The notes under the pieces: generated by a model
Databases searched by the model: none
Told to the model about the DNA's origin: nothing
Seen by the model: only the letters and a program-made list of their open reading frames with translations
Source: an uncultured Clostridium sp.
GTDB taxonomy: Bacteria; Bacillota; Clostridia; Lachnospirales; Lachnospiraceae
DNA length: 11,420 nucleotides
NCBI GenBank assembly: GCA_900552885.1
Contig: USBM01000048.1
Coordinates: 1-11,420, forward strand
Direction: 5' to 3'
In this document: piece by piece, positions 1 to 6,067 of the stretch
How positions within the stretch are numbered: position 1 is the stretch's first letter
How the letters are laid out: each line of letters starts with the position of its first letter
Translations under genes and position numbers: made by a program

Positions 1-85
1 CTATGATATCTTTATTTTAAAACTCATGGTACCAATCTTTAAGAAAAAGAAAGGACGTTATCTGTATTAGTTCCTTATTATATTG
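1..85. other. Intergenic stub at left edge, no gene seen
   Basis: This AT-rich stretch lies downstream of the rsmH-like gene at the window edge. I see no gene in it. The only hairpin candidate is a 4-bp stem with a bulge, followed by a T-rich run on the minus strand; it is too weak to call a terminator. It may be the leader of the next gene outside the window. Confidence 0.5.
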
Positions 86-1135
86 CTATGCCCGGATCGC
101 CCAGCGTAATTTTGTGGAACGGGCTCTTGGATTCCGGTTACATTCTTCCGCAGAAGGACGTGTTACCTCCTCTGAAATATCAGAGTAGATTCCCTGTTTC
201 TTTCCCTGTTTCAGTGCTTTCTTCACCAGACGGTCTTCTCCCGAATGGAACGTAAGAATTGCTACTCTGGCTCCCGGGGCCAACACCTCCGGCAGACTAT
301 CCAGAAAACTGTATAACACTTCAAACTCACTGTTTACATCAATCCGAAGTGCCTGAAAACATCTCTGGCAGGATTTCTTCACTGCCTCTTTTCGGTCTTT
401 GACCGGAACAAATACCAATGACTCCTCAATCACATCCTTAAAATCAATGGTTGTATGAATCGGTCGTTTCTTTCTCTTCCATTCCGTAACCTTAGCCGCA
501 ATCTCCGTTGCATATGGTTCATCCGAATTCTCCTGCAACATTCCGATCAGTTCTTCCTCTGTTACTTCGTTGAGTCTCTCATATGCCGGTGTTCCCTGTT
601 CCGGGTTCAGCCTCAGATCCAACGGGCCTTCTGCCTTATAAGTAAATCCCCGTTCCGGGTTATCAATCTGCATGGAAGATACCCCAAGATCAGCCAATAC
701 AAAGTCAAACTTACCAACCTCTTCCGATAACTGTGCAATATTTGCAAAGTTCATCTGACGAATGGTAAGGATCTCTTCCCCATACCCTTTCTCTTCTAAC
801 CGCTGCTTCGTCTTCTTACTCTCAATCGGATCTACATCCAATGCATAGATATGTCCCTTTCCCTGCAGACACTCTAACATTGCTTTTGTATGTCCCCCAT
901 AGCCTAATGTTGCATCCAATCCCAGCTCTCCCGGCTGAATCTTCAACACATCAAGAATCTCTTTCACCATAATGGATATATGCATTCCCGCCGGGGTACT
1001 TCCTTTACGGATTACCTTCTCAACCGTATCCTGATACTTTTCCGGATTCTGTTCCTTGTACTTCTCTGCAAACGTCTTTGGATGTGTTCCACTATATCGT
1101 TTCCGGCGCTTATGCACCTGTTCTTTTTCTTCCAT
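86..1135 (-). CDS. rsmH: RsmH-type 16S rRNA m4C1402 methyltransferase, divergent paralogue
   Basis: 349 aa. The family uses S-adenosylmethionine to N4-methylate C1402 of 16S rRNA in the ribosomal P site. The SAM-binding region DATLGYGGH is at residues 74-82, ALDVDP at 98-103 and ADLGVSS at 148-154. They are followed by the family block NPERGF (159-164), GPLDLRL (170-176), FQALRIDVN (260-268) and FHSGEDRLVK (296-305). The C-terminus has NPRARSTKLR (335-344), as in the family. Two things are odd. A basic extension of about 45 residues precedes the usual start, and several invariant positions differ from classical RsmH, for example FHSGEDR for FHSLEDR and SCQRCFQALRI for HPATRTFQALRI. Classical rsmH sits in the cell-division cluster, whereas this copy follows nth, 75 bp downstream. 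GGAG six bases before the ATG supports the start. Family assignment is firm; whether it modifies C1402 or another base is open. Confidence 0.85.
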   Translation of the reverse strand: MEEKEQVHKRRKRYSGTHPKTFAEKYKEQNPEKYQDTVEKVIRKGSTPAGMHISIMVKEILDVLKIQPGELGLDATLGYGGHTKAMLECLQGKGHIYALDVDPIESKKTKQRLEEKGYGEEILTIRQMNFANIAQLSEEVGKFDFVLADLGVSSMQIDNPERGFTYKAEGPLDLRLNPEQGTPAYERLNEVTEEELIGMLQENSDEPYATEIAAKVTEWKRKKRPIHTTIDFKDVIEESLVFVPVKDRKEAVKKSCQRCFQALRIDVNSEFEVLYSFLDSLPEVLAPGARVAILTFHSGEDRLVKKALKQGKKQGIYSDISEEVTRPSAEECNRNPRARSTKLRWAIRA

Positions 1136-1210
1136 CCTATTCTCCTCTATCCTTTATTCCCTATCCGCATTGATCGTCTTGAAAAAAAAGAAGACAATAC
1201 ATACCATGTT

Positions 1211-1864
1211 CTAAAGAACTTTCTTACATACCTCTTTCAAACAACAATGCTCACAATCCGGTGTTGTTCTTGCTGTACATACTGCCCGCCCATGATACAC
1301 CAGACGATGGCAGAAATCACTGCCTTCTTCCGGCGGGATTAACTTCCACAGTGCCATCTCCACCTTTTTCGGCTCTTTGATGCCATCCACTAATCCCATA
1401 CGATTCACCAACCGGATACAATGCGTATCCGTCACAATTGCAGGTTTGCCAAATACATCTCCCATGATCAGATTTGCACTCTTCCGCCCTACTCCCGGAA
1501 GAGACAACAATGCGTCAAAGTCTTCCGGCACTTTGCAATCATACTCATCTCTTAACATCTTCATGCAGGCGCTGATATCCTTTGCCTTACTCTTGCCTAA
1601 TCCACATGGTTTGACAATTGCCTCGATGTCCTCCACCGGTGCGTCTGCCAATGCCTGTACCGATGGATACTTGGCAAAGAGTCCCTCTACTACAACATTT
1701 ACTCTGGCATCTGTACACTGTGCTGCTAACCGTACACTTACCAACAACTTCCATGCATCGTCATATTCCAATGTACAACCGGCATCCGGATATTCCTTTT
1801 TCAACAGTTCAATGATATCCAATGCCCGTTGTTTCTTTGTATATCTTTTCTTTGGTTCTGCCAT
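1211..1864 (-). CDS. nth: Endonuclease III (DNA glycosylase / AP lyase)
   Basis: 217 aa, the usual length for Nth. It removes oxidised pyrimidines from DNA and cleaves the abasic strand by beta-elimination in base excision repair. The helix-hairpin-helix LPGVGRKSAN is at residues 122-131 and carries the catalytic lysine K128. The catalytic aspartate is D146 in VTDTH, with the same 18-residue separation as E. coli K120/D138. A C-terminal [4Fe-4S] cluster is expected from C196, C204, C207 and C213; the first spacing is seven residues instead of the six in E. coli. The gene starts three bases after the thiD stop, and its ribosome binding site (GAGGA) lies in the last thiD codons, so translation is probably coupled to thiD. 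No promoter of its own is visible. Identity is secure. Confidence 0.97.
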   Translation of the reverse strand: MAEPKKRYTKKQRALDIIELLKKEYPDAGCTLEYDDAWKLLVSVRLAAQCTDARVNVVVEGLFAKYPSVQALADAPVEDIEAIVKPCGLGKSKAKDISACMKMLRDEYDCKVPEDFDALLSLPGVGRKSANLIMGDVFGKPAIVTDTHCIRLVNRMGLVDGIKEPKKVEMALWKLIPPEEGSDFCHRLVYHGRAVCTARTTPDCEHCCLKEVCKKVL

Positions 1865-1867
1865 AGT

Positions 1868-2659
1868 TTATTCCTCTGTTCTGGTCTGATAATTGTGCAT
1901 TAATGGCCCTCTTCCCTGTCCGAGATCAAGCCCTGCTGCAATCGCACCGGCTACATATTCCTTCGCCTTACGTACACTCTCTTCCATTGCATATCCTTTT
2001 GCTAAAAAAGTAGCGATTGCAGAAGATAACGTACAGCCTGTTCCATGCGTATTCTTGTTATCATATCTTTTACCGGAGATCCAGATAGGATTACCATTCA
2101 TATAGAGAAGATCGTCTGCTGTCTCCGTGAGATGACCGCCCTTGATCAGAATTGCCCCGTTACAATATTCCGCAATCTGCTCTGCGGCCTGTTCCATATC
2201 CTCTCTGTTCCGAATGGAAATGCCACTTAGCACCTCTGCTTCACTTAAGTTCGGTGTAATGATATCTGCCCTTGGAATCAGTTTTTCTTTCAGCGTTCTG
2301 ACAGTGCGGTTCTCCATCAGATTACTTCCACTTGTTGCAACCATAACCGGATCGACTACCACATTATCTGCCCGGTATTCATCTAACTTCTCACAGATTG
2401 CCTCCATAATATCCGGTGTTGCGATCATACCAAGTTTGACTGCCTCCGGACGGATGTCCTGAAATACCGAATCCATCTGTGTCTTTACCATCTGTACGGA
2501 AACTGCTTCTACACTCTGTACCCCGGTTGTATTCTGTGCCGTTAATGCCGTAATCGCTGTCATTCCATATTCCCCAAGGGATGTGATCGTCTTAAGATCT
2601 GCCTGAATTCCGGCACCACCACTCGAATCCGAACCGGCTATACTTAATATTGTATGCAT
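1868..2659 (-). CDS. thiD: Hydroxymethylpyrimidine/phosphomethylpyrimidine kinase
   Basis: 263 aa, ribokinase fold, cytoplasmic. It phosphorylates HMP to HMP-P and HMP-P to HMP-PP, the pyrimidine substrate of ThiE. The sequence shows AGSDSSGGAGIQAD (residues 8-21), which forms the substrate pocket, VVDPVMVATSG (101-111), ITPNLSEAE (134-142) and the anion-hole loop HGTGCTLSSA (205-214), with C209 at the active-site cysteine position. It is single-domain and full length, without the ThiE or TenA fusions seen in some bacteria. It lies 80 bp after thiE with no terminator between them. AAGGAG eight bases before the ATG supports the start. The close, coupled nth gene follows. A pyridoxal kinase of the same fold is the main alternative, but the operon makes ThiD by far the better call. 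Confidence 0.96.
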   Translation of the reverse strand: MHTILSIAGSDSSGGAGIQADLKTITSLGEYGMTAITALTAQNTTGVQSVEAVSVQMVKTQMDSVFQDIRPEAVKLGMIATPDIMEAICEKLDEYRADNVVVDPVMVATSGSNLMENRTVRTLKEKLIPRADIITPNLSEAEVLSGISIRNREDMEQAAEQIAEYCNGAILIKGGHLTETADDLLYMNGNPIWISGKRYDNKNTHGTGCTLSSAIATFLAKGYAMEESVRKAKEYVAGAIAAGLDLGQGRGPLMHNYQTRTEE

Positions 2660-2739
2660 ATATTATACTCCTTATCTATATTCCTCAGGATGCTTGCAAA
2701 TCTGCCATATCACTCAACTGTATCACTAAACCGTCACCA

Positions 2740-3402
2740 TTATCCCAGCTCTGATACCAGTTCATCCGCTGTCATCCGAAGCTCCTTCGCTGCCTGCCGA
2801 ATATCCGGTGCTGCAAAGATAGCAGATACAACAGCTACACCATCTACTTTTGTGCCTTTTAATTGTAGCATATTATCTTTCTGAATACCACCAATGGCAA
2901 CAACCGGTATCGACACAGCCTCACATATTTCTTTTAATGTAGCCTTCGATACTGACTCTGCATCCAATTTGGTTGATGTCGTAAACACAGAACCTACTCC
3001 CAGATAGTCCGCACCATTCCTCTCTGCCTCGATTGCCTCAGCCACACTATGTGCCGATACTCCGATAATCTTATCCGGGCCCAATACCCTGCGTGCTTCT
3101 ACTAATGCAAGATCGCTCTGTCCGATATGAACCCCGTCTGCGTCAATCTCTTTCGCAAGCTCCACATCATCATCCACAACATAAGGAATGTGATATGCAT
3201 CTGTTACTGCCTTCACTTCGGTTGCTAATTTCACAAATTCCGGATATACCAGATTCTTCTCCCGGATCTGCAAAAATGTTGCACCGCCTTCTAACGCTTC
3301 CTTCACGACCTCCGGCAGTGTCCGGTTCCCTAACCACATGGAGTCCGTTACCGCATATAGACACATGGACTTCTTAATCTCTTCTTTACTAAATGGTTTC
3401 AT
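2740..3402 (-). CDS. thiE: Thiamine phosphate synthase
   Basis: 220 aa, TIM barrel, cytoplasmic. It couples HMP-PP with hydroxyethylthiazole phosphate to give thiamine phosphate and pyrophosphate. Visible motifs are LYAVTD (15-20), QIREKN (45-50), VVDDDVELA (75-83), DGVHIGQSD (89-97), IIGVSAHS (112-119), YLGVGSVFTTSTK (133-145) and VVAIGGI (167-173). The phosphate-binding loop reads VFTTSTK where most family members have a proline, as in VFPTxTK; otherwise the active site looks normal. Length is typical. AAGGAA eight bases upstream supports the ATG at 3402. It follows thiM after 115 bp that contain two hairpins. TenI, a ThiE-like thiazole tautomerase, is the main alternative, but the conserved QIREK and VDDD motifs and the thiM/thiD neighbours favour ThiE. 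Confidence 0.94.
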   Translation of the reverse strand: MKPFSKEEIKKSMCLYAVTDSMWLGNRTLPEVVKEALEGGATFLQIREKNLVYPEFVKLATEVKAVTDAYHIPYVVDDDVELAKEIDADGVHIGQSDLALVEARRVLGPDKIIGVSAHSVAEAIEAERNGADYLGVGSVFTTSTKLDAESVSKATLKEICEAVSIPVVAIGGIQKDNMLQLKGTKVDGVAVVSAIFAAPDIRQAAKELRMTADELVSELG

Positions 3403-3431
3403 GTAACTTCCTTCTTTCTATAAGAAATCTT

Positions 3432-3470
3432 ATGCCGGATTCCATCAATGTATTTCGATCGATCCGGCAT
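3432..3470 (-). other. Perfect 9-bp hairpin in the thiM-thiE gap
   Basis: Arms at 3432-3440 and 3462-3470 (ATGCCGGAT and its complement) form a perfect 9-bp stem. In RNA the loop can add a smaller inner stem. On the minus strand it stands about 30 nt before the thiE start and is followed by only a weak T-run, so it is not a convincing intrinsic terminator. It could adjust thiE translation, stabilise a processed mRNA end or attenuate transcription. Confidence 0.5.
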
Positions 3471-3482
3471 GACTATATTAAA

Positions 3483-3511
3483 GTTTGCAAAATACTTCGT
3501 GTTTTGTAAAC
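3483..3511 (-). other. Hairpin just after the thiM stop
   Basis: Arms at 3483-3492 and 3502-3511 pair at nine of ten positions around a 9-nt loop. The stem is AT-rich and begins a few bases after the thiM stop codon. The sequence that follows on the minus strand is not a clean U-tract, so this is at most a leaky attenuator or an mRNA 3'-end protector within the operon. Confidence 0.4.
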
Positions 3512-3517
3512 GCTTTT

Positions 3518-4339
3518 TTATATTTCTTCTACTTTTGCACCCTTTACTAAAGTATCTCCATCTAAATTGCTCATTGCATCGATCAGATACATCCGAAGAC
3601 TGGAAGTACCTCTTCCCTCTGCCTTCACCTTGGCTCCGGCAATCTCTCCACAAAGACCTTCTGCTACAATGGCAGCCACAACTGCATTCGTCTGATTCTC
3701 CATATTGGCTGCTACATATCCCGCAATCACACCGTCTAACATACAGCCGGTTCCGGTAATCTTTGACATCTCTGCTACACCATTTTTTACCGCATAAGCA
3801 TGCTCCGCATCTGCAATCACATCAATCGCCCCGGTCATGGCAATAATTGCTCCGGTCGTCTTACTTAATTGTCTTGCAAACTCTGCCGTTTCCTTCAGAT
3901 TATCCTCTGTAACGGTATCCGCTACATCTGCATCGACGCCTTTCGTTGATCCACTCCCGGAATATACAGTCTTAATCTCTGAAATATTGCCACGGATCAC
4001 AGTGAACTTCAATTCCTCTAACAGTCGAAATGTTGTCTCCGTCCGAAACTTCGATGCACCTGCCCCAACCGGATCAAGAATAACCGGATGACCTAATGCA
4101 TTTGCCCTCTTACCTGCAAGGATCATAGATTCAATCGATCTTTCATTCAGCGTTCCTATGTTGATCACTAATGCGTTACAGATTGTCGTAATATCCTCAA
4201 CGTCCCTTTTATCATCGCTCATGATCGGTGAGCCGCCACATGCTAACATCATGTTGGCAACATCATTTACCGTTACATAGTTTGTGATGAAATGAACGAG
4301 TGGGGTGCGACTGCGCACATTTTCTAAAATAGTTTTCAT
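3518..4339 (-). CDS. thiM: Hydroxyethylthiazole kinase
   Basis: 273 aa, ribokinase fold, cytoplasmic. It phosphorylates 4-methyl-5-(2-hydroxyethyl)thiazole so that salvaged thiazole can enter thiamine synthesis through ThiE. Motifs are VHFITNYVTVNDVAN (15-29), GGSPIMSDD (35-43), VILDPVGAGAS (86-96), IRGNISEI (115-122) and ITGTGCML (194-201), with C199 at the active-site position. Length matches the family. The frame stays open up to 4411, but I start at 4339: AAAGGA lies eight bases upstream, the protein then begins with the normal family N-terminus, and the extra 24 residues would be translated from the structured element between thiC and thiM. The gene belongs to the TPP-controlled thi operon. 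Confidence 0.95.
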   Translation of the reverse strand: MKTILENVRSRTPLVHFITNYVTVNDVANMMLACGGSPIMSDDKRDVEDITTICNALVINIGTLNERSIESMILAGKRANALGHPVILDPVGAGASKFRTETTFRLLEELKFTVIRGNISEIKTVYSGSGSTKGVDADVADTVTEDNLKETAEFARQLSKTTGAIIAMTGAIDVIADAEHAYAVKNGVAEMSKITGTGCMLDGVIAGYVAANMENQTNAVVAAIVAEGLCGEIAGAKVKAEGRGTSSLRMYLIDAMSNLDGDTLVKGAKVEEI

Positions 4340-4353
4340 ATATATTCCTTTCT

Positions 4354-4479
4354 GCTCAAGCCGTCCATCTCGCCTATCGGCTCGATGATCGGGCTGCGCC
4401 CTATACCCCAAGATGCATCTGGCTACTTATGCAAGCAAGCTTGCCGTAGCCCATGCATCTTAGGGTGCACGGCTTGAGC
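4354..4479 (-). ncRNA. Structured intergenic element between thiC and thiM
   Basis: The gap between thiC and thiM is almost wholly taken up by a foldable element of 126 nt. It is closed by a perfect 11-bp inverted repeat (4354-4364 with 4469-4479). Inside, minus-strand RNA can form three units. One is a long arm pairing 4407-4426 with 4446-4465 (3 + 9 + 6 bp with small bulges), capped by a 5-bp stem (4431-4435 with 4440-4444). The second is GGGC-GCA-GCCC (4391-4401). The third is a short helix (4366-4387) whose two stem segments flank a symmetric GA/GA internal loop. The outer repeat overlaps the last base of the thiC stop codon and ends one base before the purine-rich thiM ribosome binding site. 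The element is GC-richer than nearby intergenic DNA. It does not match the TPP aptamer. It could be a cis-regulatory or processing RNA, or a short non-coding mobile repeat. I do not recognise its family. Confidence 0.6.
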
Positions 4480-5784
4480 CTAGTCCATGATGTCGACATC
4501 TTCGCCACGAAGAATTTTATTGATATTTCTTACGGCACACATCTTACCACACATTGTACAGGTATCTTCTTTCTCTGGCTTGGATTCTGCACGATATCTT
4601 CTTGCCTTATCACCGTCCATCGCAAGTTCAAACTGCTTCTCCCAGTCAAGCTCCCGACGAGCCTCACCCATCTGGTAATCCCAGTCCTTTGCCCCCGGTA
4701 CTCCTTTGGCAATATCTGCTGCATGAGCCGCGATCTTAGAGGCAATAATTCCTTCCTTTACATCCTCAACGGTCGGAAGACGTAAATGCTCTGCCGGCGT
4801 TACATAGCACAGGAAAGATGCTCCATAAGTCGCTGCAATCGCACCGCCAATGGCTGCTGTAATATGATCATAACCCGGTGCTACGTCCGTCACTAACGGT
4901 CCTAACACATAAAATGGTGCTCCCTTACAGATCGTCTGTTCAATCTCCATGTTCGAGCGGATCTGATTCAGTGGCATATGTCCCGGTCCCTCGATCATAA
5001 CCTGTACATTCTTATCCCATGCACGCTGTGTCAGTTCTCCTAACGTTACCAATTCCTCAATCTGTGAAATATCACCGGCATCCTCAATACATCCCGGGCG
5101 ACAGGCATCTCCTAAACTGATCGTAACATCATACTGATTACAGATATCTAAAATCTCATCATAATACTCATAAAATGGATTCTCATTTCCCGTAAGCTCC
5201 ATCCATGCAAAGATGATCGAACCACCACGTGATACGATATTCATGTGACGCTTTGTATTCTTGAAACGCTGTGCCGTTGCCTTATTGATACCACAATGAA
5301 TGGTCATGAAATCAACACCGTCTTCTGCATGCATTCTTACCACGTCAATCCACTCTCTTGATGTGATGGACTTCAACGCCTTGTTATAATAGACAACTGC
5401 ATCATAGATTGGCACCGTACCGATAATCGCACTGCATTCGGATGTTAATTTGGTACGGAACTTTCTCGTATCACCAAATGAGCTTAAGTCCATGATTGAC
5501 TCAGCTCCAAGATTCACAGCCTCCTGTACCTTTTCCATCTCAACATCCATGTCTAAGCAATCCTTAGATGTACCTAAGTTAACATTGATCTTTGTCTTCA
5601 ACTTCGTTCCGATTCCGTATGGTTTCAGACATGTATGGTTCTTGTTCGCCGGAACGGCTACCTGCCCTTTGGCAACCAGATCACGGATCGTCTCTGCCGA
5701 CATATTCTCATAATCTGCTACCTGTTTCATTGCTTCCGTAATAATGCCCTTTCTTGCAGCATCCATCTGTGTTGTGTATTCCAT
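4480..5784 (-). CDS. thiC: Phosphomethylpyrimidine synthase (HMP-P synthase)
   Basis: 434 aa from the chosen start. It is a radical-SAM-type enzyme that rearranges aminoimidazole ribotide into HMP-P, the committed step of the thiamine pyrimidine branch. Conserved blocks are MDLSSFGDTR (98-107), FMTIHCGIN (159-167), SLGDACRPGC (223-232), IEGPGHMPLNQ (264-274) and TDVAPGYDHI (299-308). The C-terminal cluster cysteines are C409, C412 and C416. Their spacing is CX2CX3C, one residue tighter than the commonly cited CX2CX4C. The protein lacks the extra N-terminal region of the approx. 630-aa proteobacterial form, as is normal for clostridia. An in-frame ATG also occurs at 5793, but the AGGAAGG ribosome binding site abuts it and lies nine bases before 5784, and family members start near MxYTTQMDAA. 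It is the first gene of the TPP-riboswitch operon. Confidence 0.96.
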   Translation of the reverse strand: MEYTTQMDAARKGIITEAMKQVADYENMSAETIRDLVAKGQVAVPANKNHTCLKPYGIGTKLKTKINVNLGTSKDCLDMDVEMEKVQEAVNLGAESIMDLSSFGDTRKFRTKLTSECSAIIGTVPIYDAVVYYNKALKSITSREWIDVVRMHAEDGVDFMTIHCGINKATAQRFKNTKRHMNIVSRGGSIIFAWMELTGNENPFYEYYDEILDICNQYDVTISLGDACRPGCIEDAGDISQIEELVTLGELTQRAWDKNVQVMIEGPGHMPLNQIRSNMEIEQTICKGAPFYVLGPLVTDVAPGYDHITAAIGGAIAATYGASFLCYVTPAEHLRLPTVEDVKEGIIASKIAAHAADIAKGVPGAKDWDYQMGEARRELDWEKQFELAMDGDKARRYRAESKPEKEDTCTMCGKMCAVRNINKILRGEDVDIMD

Positions 5785-5856
5785 TCTTTTCATCCTTCCT
5801 TTCTGTAGTTCAAGTCACTTACAACTCTTGTATGCCCGATTCGGATTGCATAACAA

Positions 5857-5890
5857 ACAGGCTCTCTGCTTGCTTTTGCAGAGAGCCTGT
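5857..5890 (-). terminator. Terminator hairpin of the TPP riboswitch expression platform
   Basis: A perfect 13-bp inverted repeat (5857-5869 with 5878-5890) with an 8-nt loop. On the minus strand it lies between the aptamer and thiC and is followed by a short T-rich run (TTGTT). Its position about 30 nt after the aptamer and about 70 nt before thiC is what a TPP riboswitch transcription terminator should look like. The U-tract is modest. I could not identify the competing antiterminator with confidence. Confidence 0.75.
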
Positions 5891-5920
5891 GCTTATTCTT
5901 ATATCGTCTTATTCCTACAT

Positions 5921-6008
5921 CTCGAATCCCTACGTTAGCATTACCTAAATCAGGTTGCGGGTCGAAGTTGATGACTTCCTCTCAGCCTGCTATACAAGCT
6001 CCCCGTTC
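5921..6008 (-). promoter_or_regulatory. TPP riboswitch (THI element) aptamer
   Basis: The minus strand carries the THI-box consensus in order. CGGGG (6001-6005) pairs with CCCG (5958-5961) as P2. P3 is 5995-5999 with 5985-5989. The invariant UGAGA is at 5980-5984. An optional P3a hairpin is present (5964-5968 with 5974-5978). The 3' half (5928-5956) has ACCTGAT, then GGTAATGC, then CGTAGGGA. This binds thiamine pyrophosphate and should switch off thiC and the downstream genes when TPP is plentiful. The P1 stem is short: only three contiguous pairs next to the core are obvious (6006-6008 with 5924-5926). A terminator-like hairpin follows. Identity is very secure. Confidence 0.97.
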
Positions 6009-6025
6009 TTATTCAGTTCCTGTCT

Positions 6026-6054
6026 AGTGTAACATACCCGCTGACTATTGACAA
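6026..6054 (-). promoter_or_regulatory. Promoter of the thi operon
   Basis: The minus strand has TTGTCA at 6054-6049 (-35, five of six), a 17-bp spacer, and TACACT at 6031-6026 (-10, four of six) preceded by TG as an extended -10. Transcription would start near 6019, about ten bases before the riboswitch aptamer. It lies in the short gap after the antiporter stop codon. Confidence 0.7.
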
Positions 6055-6067
6055 GAAAAAACACCGG

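Noticed and set aside
1176..1195. A 5-bp hairpin with an oligo-T run between nth and the rsmH-like gene.
   Set aside because: The T-run is in the loop and not after the stem, so it does not have the form of an intrinsic terminator.
4340..4411. An N-terminal extension of 24 residues on ThiM from an upstream in-frame ATG at 4411.
   Set aside because: The extension would be encoded by the structured element, has no ribosome binding site and is unlike ThiM N-termini. The ATG at 4339 has a good ribosome binding site.
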